This document shows positions 10,003-18,178 of a DNA stretch of 64,000 nucleotides, piece after piece. The notes under the pieces are model-generated. The model did not search any database. It was given only the letters and a program-made list of their open reading frames with translations, and was not told where the DNA came from. Source of the DNA: Flavobacterium piscisymbiosum (GTDB taxonomy: Bacteria > Bacteroidota > Bacteroidia > Flavobacteriales > Flavobacteriaceae). How positions within the stretch are numbered: the stretch's first letter is position 1; each line of letters starts with the position of its first letter. The position numbers were made by a program, and so were the translations under genes. The DNA is taken from NCBI RefSeq assembly GCF_020905295.1, contig NZ_JAJJMM010000001.1:5022001-5086000 (forward strand), written 5' to 3'.

Positions 10003-11043
10003 ATGATGTATACAAAACACTATAAAAATTTGCGCTTATACGGATATCCCGTTTTTGCTGTTTTTCTTTATCTAATTTTAATACTCCTTAATTCTGATGA
10101 GAGTAATATTCAGGGATGGAAGTTTTATACGATAATTGATTTTATTACAGAAGGAGTGTTTTGTTTAATCTTTACCATAGTGTTATTTGAAACCGGTCTT
10201 GGATTATCGCAAATGCTTAATAAAAAATCGGTTTGGAAAAAAAACACTATGCCGAGGTTTATCTTTCAACTACTGCTTCAAATAGTTATTGTGAGTATTC
10301 TTGTTGTCCTCTTTTTTACTATTGATCTTCCTCAAAAATATGGTTATGACGACCTTCTTTTAAGAAGAGCGCTAATCTTTGGTATTATATTTTCAATATT
10401 AGTAACTACCGGACTCACGGCTGAGCAGCTTCTCCTAAAATGGAATGAAAGTAAACTTGAAGCTGTTGAAAATAAAAAACAGGCTTTACAAGCCGAGTTG
10501 AATGCTTTGAAGCTACAATTAGACCCTCATTTTCTTTTTAATAATCTTAGTACTCTTACCTCTCTTATTGAAGAAAATCAAGTCACAGCTGTACAATATG
10601 TTACCAATCTTTCTGCTGTTTATCGTTATCTTTTGTCTTATAGGAATAAAAATATTGTAGTTTTAAAAACAGAACTGGATTTCATCAAGGAGTATTTATT
10701 TTTATACCAAATAAGATATGGATCTTCTATTACCATCTATATTGCCGATAACAGCGACCTTCTGAACAAATATATTCCCCCATTGACACTACAGCTTTTA
10801 ATTGAAAACGCTATAAAACATAATTCTTTCTCTATAACTGCGCCGCTTATTATTCGTATAAGTTACGAAGACCAATGGATAATAGTAAAAAACAATAAAG
10901 CACCCAAATTTACCAAAGAACCCGGTGAAGGAATTGGTCTCGCGCATATTGATCATAGTTATAAAGTTTTAGGAGCAATACCACCTGAAGTATATGATTT
11001 AGAAGATAGCTTTGAAGTTAAAATTCCCTTATTAAACAATTAA
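10003..11043 (+). CDS. LytS/YehU-family sensor histidine kinase
   Basis: 346 residues. Four hydrophobic segments fill the first 145 residues, then a coiled linker and a His_kinase domain (PF06580 type) with LDPHFLFNNL, phospho-acceptor His176, and a C-terminal ATPase part with the N-box IENAIKHN and a GEGIGL glycine box. No extracytoplasmic sensor domain, so the signal is probably sensed in or near the membrane. It lies 12 bp before a LytTR response regulator on the same strand, its obvious partner. Confidence 0.93.
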   Translation: MMYTKHYKNLRLYGYPVFAVFLYLILILLNSDESNIQGWKFYTIIDFITEGVFCLIFTIVLFETGLGLSQMLNKKSVWKKNTMPRFIFQLLLQIVIVSILVVLFFTIDLPQKYGYDDLLLRRALIFGIIFSILVTTGLTAEQLLLKWNESKLEAVENKKQALQAELNALKLQLDPHFLFNNLSTLTSLIEENQVTAVQYVTNLSAVYRYLLSYRNKNIVVLKTELDFIKEYLFLYQIRYGSSITIYIADNSDLLNKYIPPLTLQLLIENAIKHNSFSITAPLIIRISYEDQWIIVKNNKAPKFTKEPGEGIGLAHIDHSYKVLGAIPPEVYDLEDSFEVKIPLLNN

Positions 11044-11055
11044 AAAACATTTACG

Positions 11056-11814
11056 ATGACCGTTTTAATTATTGAAGATGAGGCTGCAAATGCGGCAAGA
11101 TTGCAAAAAATGCTTTTACAGTTGGAAGAAGGAATTGTAGTTGCCGGAGTTTTACAAACTGTACGCGATAGTATCGCCTGGCTTGAAAAAGAAAAAAGTC
11201 CTGACATTATTTTTATGGATATACGTCTTACTGACGGTATCAGTTTTGAAATCTTTAATCAGGTCAATATCCAATCGTTCGTTATTTTTACGACTGCCTA
11301 TGACAAGTATGCATTACAGGCATTTGAAGTAAATGGTATCGATTATCTTTTAAAGCCTATCGAGCAAAAAAAATTAGACTCGAGTATAAAAAGAATTAAA
11401 AGTTTCATGAATCCCGAGCTTGATAAAAGTGTTGTAGATATTTTAAAAAAAATGCGTTTACAAAAGGACATTTATAAATCACGATTTTTAATCAGCTACA
11501 AAGATTTGTTTATTACAATTCCCAGTGCTGATATTGCTTATTTCAGCTCTGAAAATAAAATAGTATATCTTACTACACATACTAACCAAAAATATGTGAT
11601 TAGGCAAACACTTGATGAATTAATGCAAGAATTAAATCCTGATGACTTTTTTAAAGTGACCAGGAATTATATTGTTTCCTTAAAATCAATCCACAAATTA
11701 TCTCAATCCTTTGATTATAAACTAAAACTGGAACTCAAACCTATTGTTAACGAAATAATATTAGTAAGCAGGGAACGCGGAATTTCTTTTAAAAACTGGC
11801 TGGATAGCAAGTAA
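11056..11814 (+). CDS. LytTR-family response regulator
   Basis: 252 residues. N-terminal receiver (1-120) with the acidic pair Glu7-Asp8, phospho-Asp55 in FMDIRL, and the conserved Lys in DYLLKPI. C-terminal LytTR DNA-binding domain (about 145-250) with the typical VTRNYIVSLKSI segment. Partner of the upstream kinase; LytTR proteins usually bind direct repeats upstream of a small set of targets. The operon's own first gene (the outer-membrane barrel) is a candidate target. Confidence 0.93.
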   Translation: MTVLIIEDEAANAARLQKMLLQLEEGIVVAGVLQTVRDSIAWLEKEKSPDIIFMDIRLTDGISFEIFNQVNIQSFVIFTTAYDKYALQAFEVNGIDYLLKPIEQKKLDSSIKRIKSFMNPELDKSVVDILKKMRLQKDIYKSRFLISYKDLFITIPSADIAYFSSENKIVYLTTHTNQKYVIRQTLDELMQELNPDDFFKVTRNYIVSLKSIHKLSQSFDYKLKLELKPIVNEIILVSRERGISFKNWLDSK

Positions 11815-11876
11815 AATTTTTATAGATTTTTAAATTAATGCTTCGATAATTATTTAAAAGATTGTTTCCTTAAATC

Positions 11877-12464
11877 TTAATCCAATAAAAAAACAATCAA
11901 TCCTCTTGCGCCATGCGCTCCAAGAACCAATGATTGTTCGATATCAGCCGTTTTGGATGGTCCGGCAATAAAAGTCCCGAAACCATATTCCTGATTGCCA
12001 ATTCTCTCATAGGCCTGATGCATGGTGGCGATAATATCTTTTTTATGCACAATTATAGCAAGATATTGTGCAATAAATGGCGATACGCGTTGTCCTAATA
12101 CATCATCTGTCACCCAAAGCGCACTATTTTCGGCTACGCCAAAATGAGCTTTAATCACATTCAATTCGACATCCTGAAGCGAATGTGGGTCATCGTTTGT
12201 CCAGTCTAAAGCTGCAATTTCAGAAAGTTCCGGAATTGTGGTGATCAGGCGTTTTTCGAGATTATAATTTGATTTTATATATTCGATGATTTCAGCATAA
12301 TTGGCCACTTCAACAGGATCTCCGCCTATATTTTTGAGTACTGTTTTATAGGTTGAAAGCACATCAGGATTCTCTGAACTTAAAAGATTCAGATCAGGCA
12401 AATTAGTGATAAAAGCAGGTTGATTTTGCTTTATTTTATTTAAAATATCTGCTTTACTACTCAT
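11877..12464 (-). CDS. lutC: LutC, L-lactate utilisation protein C (LUD domain)
   Basis: 195 residues, LUD-domain subunit of the LutABC system that oxidises L-lactate to pyruvate. Family sequences near the C-terminus are visible: GPSKTADIEQSLVLGAHG. The start overlaps the end of lutB by 8 bp, which indicates translational coupling. Last gene of the minus-strand series that begins with rhaT, so it probably handles L-lactate made from rhamnose. Confidence 0.92.
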   Translation of the reverse strand: MSSKADILNKIKQNQPAFITNLPDLNLLSSENPDVLSTYKTVLKNIGGDPVEVANYAEIIEYIKSNYNLEKRLITTIPELSEIAALDWTNDDPHSLQDVELNVIKAHFGVAENSALWVTDDVLGQRVSPFIAQYLAIIVHKKDIIATMHQAYERIGNQEYGFGTFIAGPSKTADIEQSLVLGAHGARGLIVFLLD

Positions 12465-13857
12465 TGTCTTTTGCTTTTGCTTCTCTTGAATTTTTCTTGT
12501 ACCATTCTCTAAAAGATTCCTCAGGAACTTCCGGCATTTCGCGCTGATCGTACCATTTGTTCATTTTATTATTGACCAGACCGGGAATATTTTTCATTAC
12601 AAAACGACCTGATTTTCCGGCAATATTAAAAATAGTTGGATTCGCTAAAACTGTTGCCATCGTTTTCATTGCAACGGTTTTGGCTTTTGGTGTATGACCT
12701 TCTTTTACCAAAACCTGACGCCATTTGTACAATTGGTCGTGTATATCGATTTTTACCGGACAAACATTGGTACAAGAACCACAAAGTGTACTTGCAAAAG
12801 GTAAGTCGGCATTTTTGCTCATGTCTAAATTGGGTGCCAAAATAGAACCAATTGGTCCTGCAACGGCATTGTGATAACTGTGTCCACCGCTTCGTCTGTA
12901 GACCGGGCATGTATTCATACACGCGCCACAACGAATACATTTGAGGGAATTTCTAAAATCTTCTCTGCCTAATTGAGTACTTCTGCCGTTATCTACAATC
13001 ACGATATGAATTTCTTTGCCGTCTCTTGGTTTCTTAAAATGACTTGAAAAAGTGGTAATAGGCTGTCCTGTAGCGCTTCTGGCTAATAATCTAAGGAAAA
13101 TACCTAAATGTTTGCGTTGCGGAATCAGTTTTTCGAATCCCATGCAGGCAATATGAACATCGGCAAGATGTGCGCCCATATCGGCATTTCCTTCATTGGT
13201 ACAAACGACAATTTCGCCGGTTTCTGCAATAGCAAAATTGACTCCGGTCAACGCTACTTTTCTCGTTAAGAAGGTATTTCTTAGACTCAAACGAGCCGAT
13301 TCTGTTAAATATTGAGGATCTATATTTCCTTTTTGTGTACCTAAATGTTCGTGAAAAGTTTCGCTTACATCTTCTTTTTTAAGGTGAATAGCGGGCAAAA
13401 CAATATGACTGGGCGGTTCTTTGCGAAGCTGAACAATGTATTCTCCTAAATCAGAATCGATTACTTCAATGCCTTTTTCGGCCAGATAATCATTCAAATG
13501 GCATTCTTCTGTAAGCATCGATTTTGATTTCACCATTTGCTTTACATCATGTTTTGCCATGATCGAATGCACAATTTCGTTATGCTCTTTTGCATCGGCT
13601 GCCCAATGTACTATTATACCGTTTTTCTGTGCATTGGCCTCAAATTCAATCAAATAATCGTGAATATTAGAAAGCACATTGTTTTTGATTTGCGATGCAG
13701 TTTCACGAAGCAATTCCCAATCGGGGATTTGATGCGCCGATTTATCCCTTTTTTCACGAACAAACCAAAGTGTTTCATCGTGCCAGTTGACGCGTTCTAC
13801 ATCTTTGTTAAAACGTGTTGCGGCTTCGCTGTGCGGTATAACTTTTTCTGATGACAT
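12457..13857 (-). CDS. lutB: LutB, iron-sulfur L-lactate oxidation subunit
   Basis: 466 residues. N-terminal LUD domain followed by two 4Fe-4S motifs: CIRCGACMNTCP and CGSCTNVCP, spaced as in other LutB proteins. Works with LutA and LutC in the cytoplasm to pass electrons from L-lactate to the respiratory chain. Placed between lutA (190 bp upstream) and lutC (8-bp overlap). Nothing is missing compared with the family. Confidence 0.95.
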   Translation of the reverse strand: MSSEKVIPHSEAATRFNKDVERVNWHDETLWFVREKRDKSAHQIPDWELLRETASQIKNNVLSNIHDYLIEFEANAQKNGIIVHWAADAKEHNEIVHSIMAKHDVKQMVKSKSMLTEECHLNDYLAEKGIEVIDSDLGEYIVQLRKEPPSHIVLPAIHLKKEDVSETFHEHLGTQKGNIDPQYLTESARLSLRNTFLTRKVALTGVNFAIAETGEIVVCTNEGNADMGAHLADVHIACMGFEKLIPQRKHLGIFLRLLARSATGQPITTFSSHFKKPRDGKEIHIVIVDNGRSTQLGREDFRNSLKCIRCGACMNTCPVYRRSGGHSYHNAVAGPIGSILAPNLDMSKNADLPFASTLCGSCTNVCPVKIDIHDQLYKWRQVLVKEGHTPKAKTVAMKTMATVLANPTIFNIAGKSGRFVMKNIPGLVNNKMNKWYDQREMPEVPEESFREWYKKNSREAKAKDNE

Positions 13858-13925
13858 CTTTAATTATTTAAAAGTCAATTTTGAAATTAATTAAATTTCT
13901 AAACCTTAACTATTGGTAATTAATT

Positions 13926-14022
13926 TAACCGCAAAGTCCGCAATGTTTTTACGCAAGGTTCGCAAAGCTAAATTTAATCTTAGCGGACTTTGCGTTTTTT
14001 TTCTTTGCGAGCTTTGCGGTTA
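13926..14022. repeat. Long imperfect inverted repeat between lutA and lutB
   Basis: Outer arms TAACCGCAAAG (13926-13936) and CTTTGCGGTTA (14012-14022) are exact complements. Inside, further GCAAAG/CTTTGC pieces (for example GTCCGCAA against GCGGAC) can pair, so the whole spacer may fold into a multi-arm hairpin in the lut mRNA. Similar CGCAAAG-rich pieces recur at 31970-32100, 34389 and 38660, so this is a dispersed repeat family rather than a lut-specific control site. Confidence 0.65.
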
Positions 14023-14046
14023 AAAATTACACTCAAAACTTATTTT

Positions 14047-14787
14047 TTAATTTTCCAACGAATTTAATATTTCAGCAATATGAATGGTTTTGATGGGGCT
14101 TTTTTGCCTTTTTAGAATTCCTTCTAAATGCATCAAACACGACATATCTCCACCGGTAATATAATCTACATGATGGTTTTCATGATCTTTTATTCGGTCT
14201 TGTCCCATTTTTACCGAAACAGCTTCTTCAGTAACACAAAATGTTCCTCCAAAACCGCAACATTCATCTTTTCTGGATAAAGAAACCAAATCTAATCCTT
14301 TTATATTGTGCAGTAATTGCTCTGGTTTAGAGAAAAATGGCGCATTAAGTTCTGTCATCTGCGAAAGCTTTAATCCGCGTTGACCATGACAACTTACGTG
14401 CATTCCTACTCTGTACGGGAAATTTCCTTCTATAGTATCTACTTTTAAAATATCGGTAATAAACTCCGTTAATTCGAAAACTTTCTTTCGCATTTCTGCT
14501 GCTACTTCTTCTTGTTTTTCGTCATGCAAATGTTCTTTTACATGTAAAACACAACTTCCGGAAGGGCAAACAATATAATCGAATCCGGCAAAATTGGCGA
14601 TAAAATTTGCATCACAGCCTTTGGTTAAATATTGGTATCCGCTATTCGCCATAGGCTGTCCGCAGCAGGTTTGCCCCATTGGAAAATGAACCTCGCAACC
14701 TAATTTCTGCAAAAGTTCATAAGTTGCAATCCCTACTTTTGGGTAAAACTGATCGACATAACACGGTATAAATAATCCGATTTTCAT
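14047..14787 (-). CDS. lutA: LutA, cysteine-rich L-lactate oxidation subunit
   Basis: 246 residues with two CCG-type cysteine-rich domains (motifs CCGQPMANSGY, CHGQRGL and CCGFGGTFCV), which bind a non-cubane iron-sulfur cluster in related heterodisulfide-reductase-like proteins. First of the three lut genes. It starts 461 bp after the kinase gene, with repeats but no obvious terminator between them. Transcription from rhaT may therefore continue, or lutABC may have its own promoter. Confidence 0.94.
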   Translation of the reverse strand: MKIGLFIPCYVDQFYPKVGIATYELLQKLGCEVHFPMGQTCCGQPMANSGYQYLTKGCDANFIANFAGFDYIVCPSGSCVLHVKEHLHDEKQEEVAAEMRKKVFELTEFITDILKVDTIEGNFPYRVGMHVSCHGQRGLKLSQMTELNAPFFSKPEQLLHNIKGLDLVSLSRKDECCGFGGTFCVTEEAVSVKMGQDRIKDHENHHVDYITGGDMSCLMHLEGILKRQKSPIKTIHIAEILNSLEN

Positions 14788-15248
14788 ATGTTGTCTTTTT
14801 AAACGCTTTGAGTTTGTTTATCAATATGAAAGGACTTTTCACTCCAAATAAATCTCAAAGTGCTAATGTAAAAAATTGTATTTCTTTTTTACGCACAAAA
14901 TTTATGTTTTATGTGTGTATTTGTTTTTTATGTGTAATCTATTTTATACTATTATTTCACGCAGATTTTAAAAAGATTTAAGCCGATGTACGCAGATTAT
15001 TATCTAAAATTAAATCTGCTTAAATCTGTAAAATCTGCGTGAAACAAAAATTCCTTAATCTGTTGCTGTTTTTCTCTTGCAGATCTTGCAGATAACGCAG
15101 ATTTTTTGCTTCTCTCATTTTTTGTCATCCCTCATTCCTCGGGATTGACAAACTATGCGGAAATGAATCAGCTACAATCCTCTATCCTAATAGCAATCGG
15201 GATTACCTAATTATTTTTAATTTTTAATTCTAAATTTTTAATTTAAAA
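14788..15248. repeat. Repeat-rich spacer between rhamnulokinase and lutA
   Basis: Holds a large inverted repeat with exact 16-bp arms (14955-14970 and 15029-15044, TTTCACGCAGATTTTA and complement), followed by a further AGATCTTGCAGATAACGCAGATT piece. Near 15121-15150 there is a copy of the CCCTCGTTCCTCGGGAT repeat that recurs at 34490, 42840, 45900 and 45975. No gene seen. Confidence 0.65.
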
Positions 15249-16610
15249 TCAATGCTTATAAAACTTCAAATCAATCAAATCATTCTGGATCGGTTTTGGA
15301 TTCCAGTTTTGATGAATCGCCAATGCAGCACCCAACGCACTTGCCTGCGCCATCGAAGCGGCAAAAACTTCGATATCCGGATAAGCTTCGGCCAATAAAT
15401 TCATGAAAATTGAATTTTTACTAAAGCCTCCATCTACAAAAATCTTCTTTACGGAACTATTGTGAATGACCAGATTAGTCGAAAAAAACTGTTGCTCTAC
15501 CAAATCCAGCATCAATTGATGATAGGCGATTTCGTAGCTTTTAAAATTATCAAGATCTCTCTTTTGAAACGGACATTCTTTTAGAATATCAAAATCATAT
15601 TTCTTTGGATAAATAATCTGAAAGTTTAGCGCTCGCAAATTCGACACTATCTTTTTATCGAAATAAACCTCTTTATAAGTATCTATAGGCACTTTAAAAT
15701 GTTCTGCCAATCTTTTTGTTTGTAATTCGTGTTCGTTCCCTGAAAACAGACGTGCTGCTTTTACAGGCTTTTCTGTGTATTGCATATAACACAAACAATC
15801 GTGCTGCAATTCTTCAAAAGTCAATTGTTTATTATTGAAAGGATTCAGGGAAATACTCCATGTTCCGGTCGACAATAAAACAAAAGGTTCTGTAAAGTTT
15901 ATTGTGTACGGAATAATAGCCGATGAACTGTCGTGAAGTCCAACACCAATGGCTAGTCCGTCTTCTTTTTTTATAATATCTTTTCCGTAATGAAGCGGTG
16001 GAATTTTATCTGAAATACCTTCATTTTTGAGCCATTTATGATACTTCATCTTTTTAAAATTCCAAAGATTGGTATGGCATCCAATACTTGTAATATCAGC
16101 GTAAGCTTCATTGGTTAAAAGAAAACTCAAATACTGCGGTAAATGCAAACAGTATTTTACCTGATCGAATAGTTCCGGATTTTTTTCTTTGAGCCTGTAA
16201 ATCTGCATTCCAGAATTCAGACTTCCCAATACGGGCGAAGCCGTTTTGACTGCAAAAGTTTCTTGTCCTTTGTATTTATTATAAAAGTCGTTTTTTAACT
16301 CCTCCGGATACTCTTTTAAGTAATTGTATAGAGGAGTTAAAACTTTTCCTTTTTCATCAATGTAAACAAAACTAGCACCGTAAGTACTAAAATTGATGGC
16401 CTTTAAAACGTAATCCGTTAGATTTTTAATTTCTGCCAATCGATCGAATATCCAGTTTTTAAGGACTTCGATATCTTCGCAGGGAAAACCATCTTCGTCG
16501 AGGGTTTCGTCAAGATTTACTGATTTTTCCCAGACAATTTTATAATTTTCATCAAATAAAAATACTTTCTTGTTTGTTTTACCAATGTCAAAAATTGCAA
16601 CTACATTCAT
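15249..16610 (-). CDS. rhaB: FGGY-family sugar kinase, probably L-rhamnulokinase
   Basis: 453 residues. N-terminal FGGY ATPase fold begins with VVAIFDIGKTNKKVFLFD; the central LSTGTWSISLNPF and the C-terminal FVDGGFSKNSIFMNLLAEA are ATP-site and hinge segments of the family. It phosphorylates a ketose; L-rhamnulose is inferred because the gene stands directly after rhaI and follows the rhamnulose-1-phosphate aldolase gene in the same direction. The protein is diverged from the E. coli RhaB type, so assignment rests mainly on context. Confidence 0.85.
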   Translation of the reverse strand: MNVVAIFDIGKTNKKVFLFDENYKIVWEKSVNLDETLDEDGFPCEDIEVLKNWIFDRLAEIKNLTDYVLKAINFSTYGASFVYIDEKGKVLTPLYNYLKEYPEELKNDFYNKYKGQETFAVKTASPVLGSLNSGMQIYRLKEKNPELFDQVKYCLHLPQYLSFLLTNEAYADITSIGCHTNLWNFKKMKYHKWLKNEGISDKIPPLHYGKDIIKKEDGLAIGVGLHDSSSAIIPYTINFTEPFVLLSTGTWSISLNPFNNKQLTFEELQHDCLCYMQYTEKPVKAARLFSGNEHELQTKRLAEHFKVPIDTYKEVYFDKKIVSNLRALNFQIIYPKKYDFDILKECPFQKRDLDNFKSYEIAYHQLMLDLVEQQFFSTNLVIHNSSVKKIFVDGGFSKNSIFMNLLAEAYPDIEVFAASMAQASALGAALAIHQNWNPKPIQNDLIDLKFYKH

Positions 16611-16709
16611 TTAATTATAAGTTATGAGTTTTGAATTATGAGTTATGAGTTAGTTTTTTGTTTTATAAAAAACTGCAATAGAGTATTACTATAACTCATA
16701 ACTTATAAT
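16611..16709. other. Short spacer with GAGTTATGAATTATG-type repeats
   Basis: The 99 bp between rhaI and the kinase contains several TATGAGTT and GAATTATGAG units and their complement (CTCATAACTTATAA), able to form a hairpin. The same units build the large tandem array at 40395-40600. Confidence 0.5.
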
Positions 16710-17984
16710 TTACAATCCTGTCGCCAATGTTTTTAGTCCTCTTTCACCAATTAGATTTTTTCTAACAGAAAGGCTTCTGTACAATTCCACCGGATTTAAT
16801 GCCGCGCCTGAACGTAAACGAGCCTCGGCAACCAATGCACGAACATCTGTACGGAAAGCGTCCTGAAGGATTTCCTGTGCTTTTACAACATCATTTTCTT
16901 CCTGCGCTTTTTCTAATGCTTTTCTGTCTACCAAAAGAGCCTGGGCATATGCAATCATAATGGCTTCTACAGATTGTAATAAATCTTCTAAAGGATCTTT
17001 TATGTTGTGAGAAGCATCGATCATCCAGCCTAAATCTTTGGCGTGATTCATTCCGCGAGCGTCCATTCCTTCTACTAATTCATTAAAAATCAAGAATAAT
17101 TGATAAGGTTTTAAAGCTCCGGCTGTTAAATCATCATCTCCGTATTTTGAATCATTAAAGTGAAAACCTCCCAGTTTTTCTTCCATCAATAATAATGAAA
17201 CGATTTGCTCGATATTGGCATTTGGTAAATGATGTCCTAAATCGACCAAAGTTTGTGCTTTGTCTCCTAATTTTTTCACATACGAATACGATTGTCCCCA
17301 ATCTGCCACTGTTGTGGAATAAAAATTAGGTTCGGCACATTTGTATTCTAAAAATAATTTCCAGTTTGAAGGTAATGCATCGTAGATTTCTTCTAAACTT
17401 TCTAATGTATTTTGGTAGGCTTTTCTAAAGTTTAATTGTCCCGGAAAAGAAGATCCATCGGCTAACCAAATTGTTAGTGATTCTGATCCTAATTCGATTC
17501 CGTGTTGGATAACTTCTATATTATGAGCAATTGCTTGTTTGCGAACTGCTTTGTTTACGTTTTGTAATGATCCAAATTTATACGAATTGTCCTGACCTGC
17601 CTGATCCTGAAAGGTATTCGAATTCATGGCATCAAATCTTAAATTGTGTTGTGCAGCAAGACTTTTTATGGCTTTATAATCCTGTGGAATATCCCACGGA
17701 ATATGTAAAGAAATCGCTCCTGAAGCATTGTTTAAAGCATGAAGCAAACCTACATCTTCGATTTTTTCTTCGATAGAACGTGGCTCTCCACCTCCTGCAA
17801 AACGACCAAAACGTGTTCCACCTGTTCCTAAAGCCCAAGATGGAATCGCGATTTGAAAATCGATCAATTTTTGAATAATAGATTCTGTATCACCAATTTC
17901 TGATACTGTAAAGGCAAATTTATTTTGATGTTTTTTTAATAAATCGTCGTTGTGAGATGCGATATTGTTTGATCCGATTAACAT
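16710..17984 (-). CDS. rhaI: L-rhamnose isomerase, RhaI type
   Basis: 424 residues, TIM-barrel sugar isomerase of the RhaI (Pseudomonas/Rhizobium) class rather than E. coli RhaA. It converts L-rhamnose to L-rhamnulose in the cytoplasm. Metal-site segments visible: LEYKCAEPNFY, VDLGHHLPNANI and GGFHFNDSKYGDDD, plus WALGTGGTRFGRF near the N-terminus. Lies between the aldolase fusion and the kinase. A terminator-like hairpin stands 117-146 bp upstream (18101-18130), so it may be partly uncoupled from rhaT-rhaEW. Confidence 0.95.
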   Translation of the reverse strand: MLIGSNNIASHNDDLLKKHQNKFAFTVSEIGDTESIIQKLIDFQIAIPSWALGTGGTRFGRFAGGGEPRSIEEKIEDVGLLHALNNASGAISLHIPWDIPQDYKAIKSLAAQHNLRFDAMNSNTFQDQAGQDNSYKFGSLQNVNKAVRKQAIAHNIEVIQHGIELGSESLTIWLADGSSFPGQLNFRKAYQNTLESLEEIYDALPSNWKLFLEYKCAEPNFYSTTVADWGQSYSYVKKLGDKAQTLVDLGHHLPNANIEQIVSLLLMEEKLGGFHFNDSKYGDDDLTAGALKPYQLFLIFNELVEGMDARGMNHAKDLGWMIDASHNIKDPLEDLLQSVEAIMIAYAQALLVDRKALEKAQEENDVVKAQEILQDAFRTDVRALVAEARLRSGAALNPVELYRSLSVRKNLIGERGLKTLATGL

Positions 17985-18093
17985 ATTATTTTATCTTTTA
18001 ATAGAGATTACAATATATAAATTATATAAATTGAACTCTGGTTTAACTTTACTCTTTTATGCTATTTGTTCATTTTTGCAGGCAGTTATGTCT

Positions 18094-18130
18094 AAAAAAA
18101 TCTAACGTCCGAATGATATCGAACGTTAGA
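18094..18130 (-). terminator. Intrinsic terminator or attenuator between rhaEW and rhaI
   Basis: On the minus strand TCTAACGTTCGA pairs with a near-perfect partner (18119-18130 against 18101-18112, one mismatch) and is followed by a run of seven T. It sits about 50 bp after the rhaEW stop, so part of the transcription from the rhaT promoter should end here. That would lower rhaI, kinase and lut expression relative to rhaT-rhaEW. Confidence 0.7.
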
Positions 18131-18178
18131 CCACAAAAAACCACTTTTGCTTTAAACAAACTTAAAAACTTAAACTAT

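Noticed and set aside
12626..12940. 104-residue open frame antisense-phase within lutB
   Set aside because: A frame shadow of the Cys-rich coding sequence of lutB, with no independent coding character.
14955..15044. Riboswitch or attenuator of lutA
   Set aside because: The hairpin belongs to a dispersed repeat type and is about 170 bp or more upstream of the lutA start with no conserved aptamer recognised.
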